From CAYPNF01 sp964411985 (GTDB lineage Bacteria > Verrucomicrobiota > Verrucomicrobiia > Limisphaerales > J093): DNA of 62,861 nucleotides. Position numbers and translations under genes: made by a program. The notes beneath the pieces are model-generated. The model had not been told where the DNA came from and did not search any database. It saw nothing but the letters and a program-made list of their open reading frames with translations. Shown here in pieces: positions 24,834 through 34,742 of this stretch; position 1 is the stretch's first letter; each line of letters opens with the position of its first letter. The stretch covers positions 1-62,861 of the forward strand of contig CAYPNF010000049.1 of assembly GCA_964411985.1 (NCBI GenBank). Reading direction: 5' to 3'.

Positions 24834-26786
24834 ATGGGCCTAGTGCTGCTTGCTTTGGTGATCGCCCAGCTCACTGTGTCGGTCTGCGCTCAGGAGGTGA
24901 CTGGGGCGGACCTGTTTGCGCAGCGGGAAACGGTGCGGGGCAACGGGATTGGAGCAGGGGATCTCCGGCTGGGAACCCCGGAGCCCGGCGAACCTTGGCT
25001 GCCGGGATCGCCCCGTGGGCAGACGCTCTGGTGGCGCTACGTCGCTTCGGGCAAAGGCCGGGTCCGCCTCGAAGGTTCCCCCACAAATGCTTTGCCGTTG
25101 GTGGCGGTGTATCGCGGCACCGAGCTTGCCCAGCTCCAGTTGGTGGCCAGCAACACGGCCGTCTTCTGCAATTGTCATGGCTGCGAAACCCGTCTGCTTC
25201 CCGCCACGGCTTTCGACGTCACGGACGGGGAAGAACTGGCGGTGGCGGTGGATTGGCATGATTTCGTCCCGGCTGGTGGCTCAGCGCAGGCGCACCACCC
25301 CGGCGAGCCGCCGGCCGGGGGACCTATTCAGCTTCAGTTTACGTATGTCCCCGCGCCGGCCAACGACGATCTGGCCAACTCACAGGTGCTGACAGGTGGC
25401 GCGGTGAAAGCCCGGGCAGAACTTTGGGCCGCTTCCCTCGAACCGATCGAGCCGGAGTACGCGAGCAATCCAGCCGGGCGATCCGTCTGGTTTACCTGGA
25501 CCGCGCCGACAAACGGCCAGCTCCAGATCACTCCGGGTGCACCCCGCGTGTATCCGACACCCGCCGTCACCCCGGGCCCCGTCCCGTGGGAGGATTGGGC
25601 CGAACTCTGGAGCGCGTGGGGTTTGCTCCGGGAGGATTGGTCCCTTCCCCCCGGTTATGGTAGCATCTTCACCAACGGCGGCGGCGGCATTGATCCGATC
25701 GATTGGTGTCCCTATGTTCGGCAGAACCCTCCTCCGCCGTTTTATCCCCTTTTTGGCATCTACTTTGGCGAAGGCCTGCCGTTAGTCCCCTTTACCGGCG
25801 TCAGCACGAACCTCGATGTCTATGTCCTGGCCGGGACTACGTTCCGGATCGCTGTGACCGGAAACGCTGGTACGGGAGAGGATGTCGATTTTCAGTTGCG
25901 CCTGACACCGCGGCCCGCCAACGCCGATTTTGAGAATCGCATCGTGCTGCCGGGCAGTTCGGCCGACGCGATCGGGCACACCGTGGGCACTGGTCTGCCT
26001 TCTCCGGGGTCTGGGGCTTTCGGAAACCAGCCGCGCGTGTGGTGGTCCTGGAAATCTCCCGGAGAAGGACCCATCTGGCTTGCCACCTTGATCAGTGATC
26101 GGCGAGTGCAATACGAGGTCTACGCGGGTGAGGACTTCGCGACGCTCCAGGCGGTCACCACCGGCGAGACCTCTGTCTCCTTCTACGCCCAGCGCGGCGT
26201 GTCCTATGCGATCAGCACGACCGTGGCGGATTCGCCTGGGGAGATACGCTTCTCGTTACGCCATCTCCCCGCCCGGCTGCAGGCCGCCTTGGTCTCGGGG
26301 GTTCCGGGTCGCCAGGATCTGATCATCGCGGAGGCGAACGCCCCGCGTATTCTGGTTCAGCTGGCCGAGCACGGTCGGTGGCACGACGTTGCTTTTGCGA
26401 TTCCGCCCACCAACATGGTATCGAGCGCTAGCGCCTACCTGCTTCCCTTGGACGGGCTATCCCCGACCCCCACTCCGGGCAACGCGCGCGTCTGGCTCCT
26501 CGATTTCCCGCTGCCAGCCGTGCGGCTCCTCTCGCCGCGCGTGGATGACTCGGTCACGAATCAGATCTCCATCGCCATGCAAGGCGTTCCGGGTCTGGGC
26601 GTCAATTTGGAGATGTCCGCCGATCTGCGGGTTTGGACCCCCTTCTGGAGCGGTACCCTTGTCGATTTCCAAGCCACGCCTGTCGACACCCTGTCTTCGG
26701 GCCCTGGCCTCCGTTTCTACCGGGTAAGCGAGCGGGCGTTTGGCGTCCGGCCGTTGTTGAGTCCCGGGCCAGAGGTCGGGGGGTAA
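24834..26786 (+). CDS. Large secreted repeat-domain protein, function unknown
   Basis: A 650-residue protein with an N-terminal hydrophobic signal (GLVLLALVIAQLTVSVCAQ). It contains three diverged copies of a beta-rich domain common in exported verrucomicrobial proteins. Copies two and three start with PANDDLANSQVLTGG (about 180) and PANADFENRIVLPGS (about 360), and each has an aromatic strand (SVWFTWTAPTNGQL, RVWWSWKSPGEGP). The first copy is degenerate (TLWWRYVASGKGRV). The C-terminus (LRFYRVSERA) is another module typical of such proteins. A role in surface attachment or glycan binding is plausible but unproven. It appears to be monocistronic. Confidence 0.7.
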   Translation: MGLVLLALVIAQLTVSVCAQEVTGADLFAQRETVRGNGIGAGDLRLGTPEPGEPWLPGSPRGQTLWWRYVASGKGRVRLEGSPTNALPLVAVYRGTELAQLQLVASNTAVFCNCHGCETRLLPATAFDVTDGEELAVAVDWHDFVPAGGSAQAHHPGEPPAGGPIQLQFTYVPAPANDDLANSQVLTGGAVKARAELWAASLEPIEPEYASNPAGRSVWFTWTAPTNGQLQITPGAPRVYPTPAVTPGPVPWEDWAELWSAWGLLREDWSLPPGYGSIFTNGGGGIDPIDWCPYVRQNPPPPFYPLFGIYFGEGLPLVPFTGVSTNLDVYVLAGTTFRIAVTGNAGTGEDVDFQLRLTPRPANADFENRIVLPGSSADAIGHTVGTGLPSPGSGAFGNQPRVWWSWKSPGEGPIWLATLISDRRVQYEVYAGEDFATLQAVTTGETSVSFYAQRGVSYAISTTVADSPGEIRFSLRHLPARLQAALVSGVPGRQDLIIAEANAPRILVQLAEHGRWHDVAFAIPPTNMVSSASAYLLPLDGLSPTPTPGNARVWLLDFPLPAVRLLSPRVDDSVTNQISIAMQGVPGLGVNLEMSADLRVWTPFWSGTLVDFQATPVDTLSSGPGLRFYRVSERAFGVRPLLSPGPEVGG

Positions 26787-27441
26787 TCAACCTTTAAGGC
26801 CAACCCCTTCAGAGCCACTCCGTGTCGTTCCAGTCGTACTGAAGGCCTCGCGCATCGCTTTCAACCACTTGGGTACTTCACCCTAGGGATCCTTTTCCTC
26901 GGTGTCTATCCGACTGCGCGCCAGCGTCTTGGAGTGCGGTGAGGAGCGCAGCGAAGTGCCGCTTTTTCTCGCTGCGTTCGACGGGGAAGGGGAGGGAGAG
27001 GGAAAAACGGCGCCTGCAGGCGCACGCAAGCATCATCCCGAGTGGAAGTGACTGGATGTATACCGGTTCTTTGTCCGCCTCCGACCGCATGAGGAGACCA
27101 GCACTGTAAAGTTCTTCTCTGCATTGGTCGATCAGAACAGCCCCAGGGAGCGCCGCAAGAGAGCGTCAGAATCGCTATCTGGAAGCACTGAGAACGCTGC
27201 CAAGCGCGGGGGTGAACATTGCCTTTCAGATTCTCGGCGACGACTTTTTCGATGCCAGATGTCCAACTGTGTCAAGCGAGCGGACCTCACCGTTGCAGTA
27301 AGGCCAACCACCTGGGCAAAAACCCTTGGCGGATGACACCGAGCGTGTAGCCGTTGCGCGCGATAACTCAGCCGCTTCTCTTTGCTGGCGACGCCCAAGA
27401 TCCATTTGAGCCAGACGCACGCTAACAGGCATTGCAGCAAC
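26787..27441. other. Gene-free 655-bp stretch with a palindrome and a possible gene relic
   Basis: An 8-bp perfect stem CGCAGCGA (26947-26954)/TCGCTGCG (26969-26976) lies in a stretch (GCGTCTTGGAGTGCGGTGAG) that resembles a dispersed verrucomicrobial palindrome. A possible diverged copy in the opposite sense lies near 39445-39520. Around 27165-27300 the plus strand has a short protein-like frame without a start (RYLEALRTLPSAGVNIAFQI), perhaps a decayed gene. I see no intact gene. Confidence 0.4.
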
Positions 27442-30400
27442 TCACCTCTCCATCTCGCAAAGCACGCGAAAGCCGACGTCGTAAACGCCTTGCTCGGGTC
27501 GATAGCTCAGCCGAGAGTCGGACTGGGAGCGGAGGGGGAGGTCATACCACGAGCCACCGCGCACCACTCTCCGATTGGATCCGCAGGGGGTGCTGGTCCA
27601 TTCGGCGACGTTGCCATGCATGTCATAGAGCCCCCACGGATTGGCGGTGTAAGAACCAACGGTTGCCGACACGCGTGTGTGATCGTCGAAGCGTGTGTCC
27701 GCCGGACGCCAGGGCGGAATCACTTCCGCTCGTCCAGCCCAGCCGAAGGGATCAATCGCCTGGTGCGTGCGATCCGACAGGTTCGCAAACCGGGAGAAAT
27801 CGGTGTCGAGGGTGCCGTACCAAAAGGGCGTAGCGGTGCCGGCGCGGCAGGCGTATTCCCACTCCGTTTCGGTGGGCAACCGGAACCGGCGACCGGTCTT
27901 GGCAGATAACCAATGACAAAAATCTGTGGCGGACTGCCAAGAAACGCGCACGACCGGCTGCCGCGGACGGGCCAACGACCAGCCCCGCTCGCCCGGGCTG
28001 AACTGGATGTAATCGCCCTGTTCCAGTCCACTGTCATGCGCCGGGTCGAATAATGCGAACTGTTCGTTGGTCACTTCATAGACACCCATCCAGAGATTCG
28101 TTTCCGTGCGGGCTAGCTCCAGCGTGATGGCGCCGGTCAACGGGACAGATTGGGTCCCCAAGGTATGCGGTTTTGCAGCGGCGATGGACGCCGCCTGAGC
28201 CACGGACGGTTTTTCCACGGGGATCACCGGCGTAGTCGGCGACCGGACCACCTTGAGGATGGCCTCCGGATCCTCGTCCATGCCGGTATAACGGAAGTGC
28301 AATGCTCGGCGGCGTTCGGCTTGGCGTGCGACCCGCTCGGTGCCGCAAATATCCGTCCACGTGCCATGGGCGGGCGCGCCCAGATCGATCCAGGTGATGA
28401 GCCGGTCCCAGGCTTCGGCGTCGAGCGTGACCTGGTGATGGCCGGCGCGGAGCATCTGGACGAGCCGGGTGGTTTCGGCGTGATACTCCCACGGGGGCAG
28501 CCGGTGCATGTCGCTCTCGCGGGTGGGCGTACGGACCAGCCGTCGCAAGGCGTAGTAGGACGGAGTGAACCGGGAGGCGAGGTTATAGGCATTCTGGTTG
28601 TCCTGTACGGGGCGGGCGGGCTGATCGGTGAGATTCGTGTGGCAGCCGATACACCATTGATCGAGCACCGGCTGTACTTCGCGCCGGAAATCGAAACCGC
28701 GGGCCGGACCGTACCATGGCCGGAGGGTCTCTGCGGGCTGCGCGGCGGCGAGGGTTCGGCGAATGGGCGGGGCGCTGTTCTGCGATTCGTGACACCCTAC
28801 GCAGGACACCACTTCGCCTGGCATCGCCGTAAACCAACTTCGCATCAACTGCACGGCCTGGCCCTCCGCGTCGAGGGGCTGGATGGCAATCGGAGTGTAG
28901 GCAGGGATGCGAAATCGCACCGAACCGTCCTCGTGAACCGGCACGGTGCCCAGAATGCGCTTCACGTCCCACGGGCCATCGAGGCCCGGGGCGTCCGGTT
29001 CCCCGCCCATGCCTTGGTAGGCAAAATGGTAACTGACCAAACGCAACGACTTTATGGTCCCAGGCGGCACACCCCTGAGTCCGGGTCCCGCGTAAACGTC
29101 GGTGATCGAGACTTCGGCATCCTGGCGGGCGAGGTCCACCCTGTCGGGGATCACCGGCGGGCAGACCGTTTTTTGGAGAGGAATGGGTTCGAGCAACGCG
29201 AAGCCTGGCTGCTCGCAAATCAGCACCAGATTGTCGAACACGTCGGCGAGGTAAATGCCCCAAGGCGCATCGGCCGATGGCTTGCAGGAAACGAGAAAGT
29301 ACTTATCGCTCAGCGGGAACGGGTGGAGGAATTTTGGCCAGGTTTGCTCGATCGGCAGGTCGAGCATGACCGGCTCCACTTTACGATCCCGGCCGGGAAT
29401 GCGTTGCACCACCCCGTCCGCCTCAAACCGGCCCCTGGCGGTGTCGAAAAGGACCAGATCGCCCATGCGCGGCAGTTCGTGGTGACCACCCACGATCGCG
29501 ACGAACTTCGTCGACTGCCCAGGAAGCGGTTTGGCATAGAACATCGAGGCCGGCCAATAGGAGTTGCTGCCGTAAAACTCCATCTGCTCGGTGCCGTCGG
29601 GATTCATGTGAAAGAGAATCCGTGAGAAGGCGTGGGGTATATCCGTATACTCCCAACGCAGATAAAGTACGCGTCCGTTGGGCAAAGGCGTGGGACACCA
29701 GTCGTGGTCTTGCTCCACGGTGAGCCGCCGGACGCGCCCATCCGGTTCCAGACGGTACAGATTGGCAACGTGCGCCGATCCGCGCACGCATGGCACGCCG
29801 GTGAAAGGCGCCGTCGAGGTGAAGAGGATACACCCGCCCGGCATATAGCACGCGTCGTAGTTGTCCACGTCTGGCTCGCGAATCAGTGGCAGCACGCGCA
29901 GGCCGGAGCCGTCGGCGTTGATCTCGAAGATCTGCCATCGCTTGTTGGCGTCAGGCATCGAAAACAGCAGTCGGTCCGCATCAAAATGCAGCCGCAGGTC
30001 CCCGGCAAACCGCCCCTCCTCGGGCCGGTAGAGCGTGGTCAACCTCCCACCGGGCTGGACCGGAGAGAGTACCGCAATTTCGTTGGTGTAGCCGTCCGGA
30101 TCGAGACTGGAATTGCTTTGGTAATTGGTCGGCAGTCCGAGTTTGTTCGCGCTGCGCTTGATGAGCAGGAGCCGGTCGAATTGCAGCAGTGGATTGGCCA
30201 GTAACGCTTCCTCGCGCAGGAGTCGAAACTCAGCCGCACTGCGAACGGCGGCGAGACGCTGACGAAACTCCTCCCCGCGTGGGTAGCGTTCCTGGAACGT
30301 GCTCATCAAATCGTCAATGGCCAACGCGAGCGCCTCGCGCTCAGTATCACGGCGCACCGTGGGCACGGACGGGCGGGGGTCGCGCAGGTAGTCCAGGAGG

Positions 30401-31011
30401 TTCGCGAGCAACCGTTCAAAGTTGTCCCGATAGCCGCGCGGGGCGTGGTAGTAGAGGGGGGAGATTTGCCAGGGGCCAATGAGGATCCGGCCTTTGCCCA
30501 GTTTGTATTCGACGACCGGTCCGCCGGAGCCTTGGGCCAGCACCGAGCCGCGCGTTGCACGCAACTCGGCAAAAGCCGGATAGACGACGTTGTCCATCCA
30601 AATGATCCCGCGGTCGGAATCGAGCCCTCGAAACACGGGATGGCCTGCGTCGACTGGGCTCAGCCCCGTTTGCGCCCGATCGTGGCCAAAGGTGGCCGGC
30701 ACGGTGTGCAGGGTGTCGAGTCCGAGCTGGTTGACCCACGTCACGGAGGCGCCCGATAGAAGGACCCCATGACCAGATGCGACGTAGTTACTCAGGGCGG
30801 AGAGGTCGGGTGTGCCTTGATGGCACCAGACCACGGAGCACTGTTCCAGCGGCTGGCCGACCACCGCGCCCATTCCTCGAGCCAGCTCGCGGACCGTTTC
30901 GGATTCAGCCCCCCACGGCTCCGTGTATACACCCACGGTCTGCGCCACGACTCCCGCCTGCAAAGCAACGCTAAGAAGCAGGATATCGCAAAGCTGAAAG
31001 TGCACGTCCAC
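27442..31011 (-). CDS. Secreted HzsA-like CxxCH protein with C-terminal SUMF1 (FGE-sulfatase) domain
   Basis: A 1189-residue protein with a signal peptide (DILLLSVALQAGVVAQT). A ThuA/GATase1-like N-terminal part (about 25-210, ASGHGVLLSGASVTW) is followed by a helical stretch and a PD40-type beta-propeller (about 290-640, DANKRWQIFEINADGSGLRV). A region resembling the hydrazine-synthase-alpha middle domain carries two c-type heme motifs, CVGCH (about 737) and CIGCH (about 785). A formylglycine-generating-enzyme/EgtB-like domain closes it (about 950-1185: YEVTNEQFALF, WEYACRAGTATPFWYG, GNVAEWTSTP, RVVRGGSWYD). It shares the middle architecture with the gene at 52665. Hydrazine chemistry is not implied; such proteins are widespread in Planctomycetota and Verrucomicrobiota and uncharacterised. 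Confidence 0.85.
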   Translation of the reverse strand: MDVHFQLCDILLLSVALQAGVVAQTVGVYTEPWGAESETVRELARGMGAVVGQPLEQCSVVWCHQGTPDLSALSNYVASGHGVLLSGASVTWVNQLGLDTLHTVPATFGHDRAQTGLSPVDAGHPVFRGLDSDRGIIWMDNVVYPAFAELRATRGSVLAQGSGGPVVEYKLGKGRILIGPWQISPLYYHAPRGYRDNFERLLANLLDYLRDPRPSVPTVRRDTEREALALAIDDLMSTFQERYPRGEEFRQRLAAVRSAAEFRLLREEALLANPLLQFDRLLLIKRSANKLGLPTNYQSNSSLDPDGYTNEIAVLSPVQPGGRLTTLYRPEEGRFAGDLRLHFDADRLLFSMPDANKRWQIFEINADGSGLRVLPLIREPDVDNYDACYMPGGCILFTSTAPFTGVPCVRGSAHVANLYRLEPDGRVRRLTVEQDHDWCPTPLPNGRVLYLRWEYTDIPHAFSRILFHMNPDGTEQMEFYGSNSYWPASMFYAKPLPGQSTKFVAIVGGHHELPRMGDLVLFDTARGRFEADGVVQRIPGRDRKVEPVMLDLPIEQTWPKFLHPFPLSDKYFLVSCKPSADAPWGIYLADVFDNLVLICEQPGFALLEPIPLQKTVCPPVIPDRVDLARQDAEVSITDVYAGPGLRGVPPGTIKSLRLVSYHFAYQGMGGEPDAPGLDGPWDVKRILGTVPVHEDGSVRFRIPAYTPIAIQPLDAEGQAVQLMRSWFTAMPGEVVSCVGCHESQNSAPPIRRTLAAAQPAETLRPWYGPARGFDFRREVQPVLDQWCIGCHTNLTDQPARPVQDNQNAYNLASRFTPSYYALRRLVRTPTRESDMHRLPPWEYHAETTRLVQMLRAGHHQVTLDAEAWDRLITWIDLGAPAHGTWTDICGTERVARQAERRRALHFRYTGMDEDPEAILKVVRSPTTPVIPVEKPSVAQAASIAAAKPHTLGTQSVPLTGAITLELARTETNLWMGVYEVTNEQFALFDPAHDSGLEQGDYIQFSPGERGWSLARPRQPVVRVSWQSATDFCHWLSAKTGRRFRLPTETEWEYACRAGTATPFWYGTLDTDFSRFANLSDRTHQAIDPFGWAGRAEVIPPWRPADTRFDDHTRVSATVGSYTANPWGLYDMHGNVAEWTSTPCGSNRRVVRGGSWYDLPLRSQSDSRLSYRPEQGVYDVGFRVLCEMER

Positions 31012-31124
31012 TCCCTACAGGAGGACTTGCCCACTCGTCAATGCCATAACAACGACCATCAAGAGGTCCGGCTGTTTTGGTTACCGATCCGCCTTGTCGT
31101 TCCGAAAGTGATCGGAGAGAGTTC

Positions 31125-33113
31125 ATGCACATTATGTTGAACAGGATCGTTACGTTCCTTCTGGTTTGGGTGGGCGGAGGCCTTCTTGCCTCGGCAGCGG
31201 TGGTGCCTGGGGTTCCGGAGGCCGTGGGACAGTGGGCCGGAAGGGAGGGGAAGATCTCGCCCCTACCGGTGCGCAGTGTGCGTTTGGAGGGCGGCTTTTG
31301 GGGACCGAAAATGCAGGTATACCGGGAGCGCACCATCCCGCATTCGTGGCAGTACATGGGCTACAATCTACGCTCCCTGCGCAAGGCGGCGGGCGAACCA
31401 ACCGACGGCCCGTTCAACGGCACCTGGGATGAAGCGAACCTTTACAAGTTCCTCGAGACGATCGCTCATTCCCTCGGGATGTTCCCGGATGCAGCGCTGG
31501 AGCGGAAGGTGGACGAGATCGTGGACCTGATCGGCCGGGCGCAGCGCACAAACGGCTACGCTCATGTCTTCATCATCAACGAGGGCAAACCGGAATGGGA
31601 TCCTGCGTTTCTCGACGGCTCCCACGACGGTTATGTGCTCGGGCATATGATCGAGGCCGCCATGGAGTATCAGGCGAACACAGGTAAACGCGCCTTTCTC
31701 GACATTGCCTGTAAAGCTGCGGACGAGGCGTACGAACATTTTCTGGGGCCCAACGGCGTGCCCGGTTTTTGCGGTCATGCCGAGTTGGAGATGGCGCTGG
31801 TGGAATTAGCGCGCGTCACTGGGCGCACGCGGTATGTCGAACTGAGCAAAGCGTTCGTCGAGTGGCGGGGAAGGGGAGTGGTGAAGCCCGTCGGCGCAAC
31901 TCCGCGGTCCTATTTTCAGGATTTGGTTCCCCTTCGCCAGCAGCGAAACTTGGACGGTCACGCGGTCCGGTCCACGTTCTTTGCGACCGGGGTGGCAGAT
32001 CTGGCCCTGGCGACTGGAGACCCGGACTATCGGCTCGCGGCAAACCGGTTCTGGGACAGTGTCACGCTGCGGCGGATGACGATCACCGGCAACACTGGCC
32101 CCCGGCACGAACACGAAGCGTTTGGCGAGGATTATGAGCTGCCCAATAACGGCTACTACGAGTCGTGCGCGGCCTGCGGACTGGTGGATTTCGCCCAAAG
32201 AATGTTCCTCCTGGAAGGCGGGGCTGACTCCGGTGATGTGCTCGAGCGCGTTCTTTACAACGCGGTCCTGCACGGCATCTCGCTGGATGGAACCAACTCT
32301 TACTACCAAAACCCTCTCAGCGACACGAATCGTGCCCGATACAATTCCTGGGTTTGCTGCCCACCGAATCTGTCACGCACCCTTTTTCAGGTTGGACGTT
32401 ACGCTGGTGCGGCCGGGGGCCAGGATGCGTTCCTGAATTTGTTTGTGTCCGGGACCATGCAACTACCGATGGAGGGGGGCTCCGTGAGGCTGACAATCGA
32501 GACGGAATACCCGTGGGAAGGAAGGGTGAGCATCCGCGTGGCACCCGGCAAAATGTCCCGATTCGCTCTCCATCTGCGTTGGCCGGGTTGGTGCGAAGCC
32601 GCGACGCTCTCGATCAACGGGGCTCCGGTCGTTCCCCTGGTCAAGACCGATCGAGGCTACCTTCGATTGGAGCGTGACTGGCGCGAAAACGATCTGATCG
32701 AATTCATCATGGAAATGCCGGTGCAGCTGATCGAGGCCCATCCGATGATCCAGGATTGCGTGGGGAAAGTGGCCCTTCAACGAGGTCCATTGGTCTATGG
32801 ATTTGAGGGCCTGGACAACGGGGGAAAGGCAGCCATCGAACTGGGGGCGCTTCCACGGCTTCAGGTCGAGGCCCGGGCTGATATGCTTGGCGGCATCCGA
32901 GTCATAACTGGCGACGATGCCGACGGTAAGAGATTCACCGCGATTCCCTTCTATGCCATGGCGAATCGCGCACTCTCCGTGCAGGAGGTCTGGACCCGGC
33001 AACGCGGATGGAAAGCAAGCGACTCCTGGTGGGAAGGCCGACTTTATCGCAACGCCCACGAAACCAGGACGAAAGCCGTCCCCCCGAGTCCCACCGAGAA
33101 GGACGCGAAATAG
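31125..33113 (+). CDS. Secreted GH127-like (DUF1680) beta-L-arabinofuranosidase
   Basis: About 662 residues from the ATG at 31125 (GGAGAG 5 bp upstream), with a signal peptide ending GGLLASAA. The alpha/alpha-barrel contains the GH127 zinc site: YYESCAACGLVDF supplies Glu and Cys, and WVCCPPNLSRT the Cys-Cys pair, matching the Cys3-Glu site in which a Cys acts as nucleophile in the Bifidobacterium enzyme. C-terminal beta-sandwiches follow (QRGPLVYGFEGLDN). It should release terminal L-arabinofuranose from arabinan, arabinoxylan or arabinogalactan-type glycans. A GH39 gene lies just downstream; the divergent HzsA/SUMF1 gene starts 113 bp away. Confidence 0.88.
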   Translation: MHIMLNRIVTFLLVWVGGGLLASAAVVPGVPEAVGQWAGREGKISPLPVRSVRLEGGFWGPKMQVYRERTIPHSWQYMGYNLRSLRKAAGEPTDGPFNGTWDEANLYKFLETIAHSLGMFPDAALERKVDEIVDLIGRAQRTNGYAHVFIINEGKPEWDPAFLDGSHDGYVLGHMIEAAMEYQANTGKRAFLDIACKAADEAYEHFLGPNGVPGFCGHAELEMALVELARVTGRTRYVELSKAFVEWRGRGVVKPVGATPRSYFQDLVPLRQQRNLDGHAVRSTFFATGVADLALATGDPDYRLAANRFWDSVTLRRMTITGNTGPRHEHEAFGEDYELPNNGYYESCAACGLVDFAQRMFLLEGGADSGDVLERVLYNAVLHGISLDGTNSYYQNPLSDTNRARYNSWVCCPPNLSRTLFQVGRYAGAAGGQDAFLNLFVSGTMQLPMEGGSVRLTIETEYPWEGRVSIRVAPGKMSRFALHLRWPGWCEAATLSINGAPVVPLVKTDRGYLRLERDWRENDLIEFIMEMPVQLIEAHPMIQDCVGKVALQRGPLVYGFEGLDNGGKAAIELGALPRLQVEARADMLGGIRVITGDDADGKRFTAIPFYAMANRALSVQEVWTRQRGWKASDSWWEGRLYRNAHETRTKAVPPSPTEKDAK

Positions 33114-33204
33114 AATATCGCGCGGGGTTGATCTACCTTCTCCCCAGCATGAAAACACCTGATTCCTTGTCGCTGCTGATTCTTTCGTACGACAAATCCC
33201 CCCC

Positions 33205-34662
33205 ATGAATACGCTCCGTTTTCTTTCCATCGGGTTCCCTCACTGGTTCGTCGTCTGCCTGCTCAGTTCCGTTCCGCTCCGGGCGGAGGATGCTGTTCTG
33301 AGCGTGGACTTCTCTGCTCCCAGCGGGGCCATTCGTCCGCTCCACGGTATCAATAAGGGGCCACTGGCACCCGGCGGAATCTTCGATGTGATCCGGGAGC
33401 AGAAGGAGTTAGGGATTCCGTTCACGCGCCTGCACGACTGCGGCTGGCCCAATCCCTATGTCGTTGATCACCATGCGGTTTTCCCCAACCCGAATGCCGA
33501 TCCTTCGCTGCCGGAGAGTTACGACTTCCGGTTGACAGACGAATACATCGACGCGGTGCGCAAAACCGGTGCGGAACCGATATACCGCCTGGGCGAAAGT
33601 ATCGAGCACACCAGTGTGAAGCGATATGTCCATCCGCCCGCCGATATGGAAAAATGGGCGGCAGTCTGCGTGGGCATTATCCGGCATTACAACGACGGAT
33701 GGGCAAAAGGGTTTCATCACAAGATTCGCTATTGGGAGATTTGGAATGAACCTGAGAACCGCCCGACCATGTGGAGCGGGACGGACGATGACTACCTGCG
33801 GCTCTACCGGATCACTGCGACTGCCATTAAAAAGCAGTTCCCGGCCTTGAAAGTGGGTGGCCCCGCGCTCGGAGCCAGCGGTGGCTTTGTCCAAGGCGAG
33901 TTCGTTCCCACCGATTTTGCGATTCACTTTTTGGCCATGTGCCACAGGGACAAGGTGCCGCTGGATTTCTTTTCGTGGCACTGCTACACGGCGAACCCAG
34001 CAGAGTTGAGCTTGCGTTCCCGGGCCATCCGGCGGCTCCTGGATTCCAAGGGTTTCACCGAAACCGAGAACCACCTCAACGAGTGGAACTACCTTCCCGG
34101 CAACTCCTGGGCACCGCTCGACCGTGCAGCAACTCCAGCCGTGCGCCAGCGCTGCTACGAGGAAATGGCTGGCGCGCCGGGAGCGGTGTTCGTCACCGTC
34201 GCGTTGCTGGAACTGCAAGACGCCCCCATCGAAGTCTGCAATTTTTACCATGGCGAGTTGGGCGGATTTGGCATCTTCACCGAGCAAGGCGTGCCACTGA
34301 AAGCGTATCAGGCCCTGCGTGCATTCCAGGGCCTGTTGGTAACTCCGCGGCGCGTCGAGACTCGGGGTGCCGTTGCTGGAAAACTGGCCTTCGCCGCCGG
34401 CCTGAGTACGAACGGCCCAGGGGCGGGAATCCTGGTGAGTAACTTTGCCGATCCGCGCTCGAACATCGTTCTAAACTGGAGAGGTCTCCACTGGACCGGC
34501 GGGGTGACGGCGGAGATTCGCACCGTCGATGCCGAAAGCAATTTCTCGGATGTGCGGACCGAATCGGTGGGGAGTGAGGATGCTTCCTTGCGCCTTACGC
34601 TGAAGGCACCAGCCCTCGCGCTGATTCGATTGCGCCCAACCGCTGGCGCGGCGGCGAAGTAG
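33205..34662 (+). CDS. Secreted GH39-like beta-xylosidase
   Basis: A 485-residue protein with a signal peptide (FPHWFVVCLLSSVPLRAE). GH39 features are GINKGPLAPGG with FTRLHDCGWPNPYVVD near the N-terminus, acid/base Glu in YWEIWNEPENRP, and nucleophile Glu in ENHLNEWNYLPGN, then a C-terminal beta-domain (about 370-485). GH39 enzymes are retaining beta-xylosidases or iduronidases; with the GH127 gene 91 bp upstream, a xylan/arabinoxylan role is likely. It converges with the minus-strand FAH gene, 80 bp away. Confidence 0.88.
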   Translation: MNTLRFLSIGFPHWFVVCLLSSVPLRAEDAVLSVDFSAPSGAIRPLHGINKGPLAPGGIFDVIREQKELGIPFTRLHDCGWPNPYVVDHHAVFPNPNADPSLPESYDFRLTDEYIDAVRKTGAEPIYRLGESIEHTSVKRYVHPPADMEKWAAVCVGIIRHYNDGWAKGFHHKIRYWEIWNEPENRPTMWSGTDDDYLRLYRITATAIKKQFPALKVGGPALGASGGFVQGEFVPTDFAIHFLAMCHRDKVPLDFFSWHCYTANPAELSLRSRAIRRLLDSKGFTETENHLNEWNYLPGNSWAPLDRAATPAVRQRCYEEMAGAPGAVFVTVALLELQDAPIEVCNFYHGELGGFGIFTEQGVPLKAYQALRAFQGLLVTPRRVETRGAVAGKLAFAAGLSTNGPGAGILVSNFADPRSNIVLNWRGLHWTGGVTAEIRTVDAESNFSDVRTESVGSEDASLRLTLKAPALALIRLRPTAGAAAK

Positions 34663-34742
34663 CCGGTGACTGAACTGACAGGGAGTGTTTTTCGGTTGGG
34701 AGCGGTTGGCCCTCGGGGAGTTCAGGGAACGCCCCTGGCGAC

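Noticed and set aside
28150..29625. Long plus-strand frame of 491 codons
   Set aside because: Antisense to the HzsA/SUMF1 gene, composition-driven and without recognisable motifs.
27442..31011. True hydrazine synthase
   Set aside because: Only the middle domain and CxxCH motifs are shared; no beta/gamma subunits or anammox genes are nearby, and the organism type does not fit.
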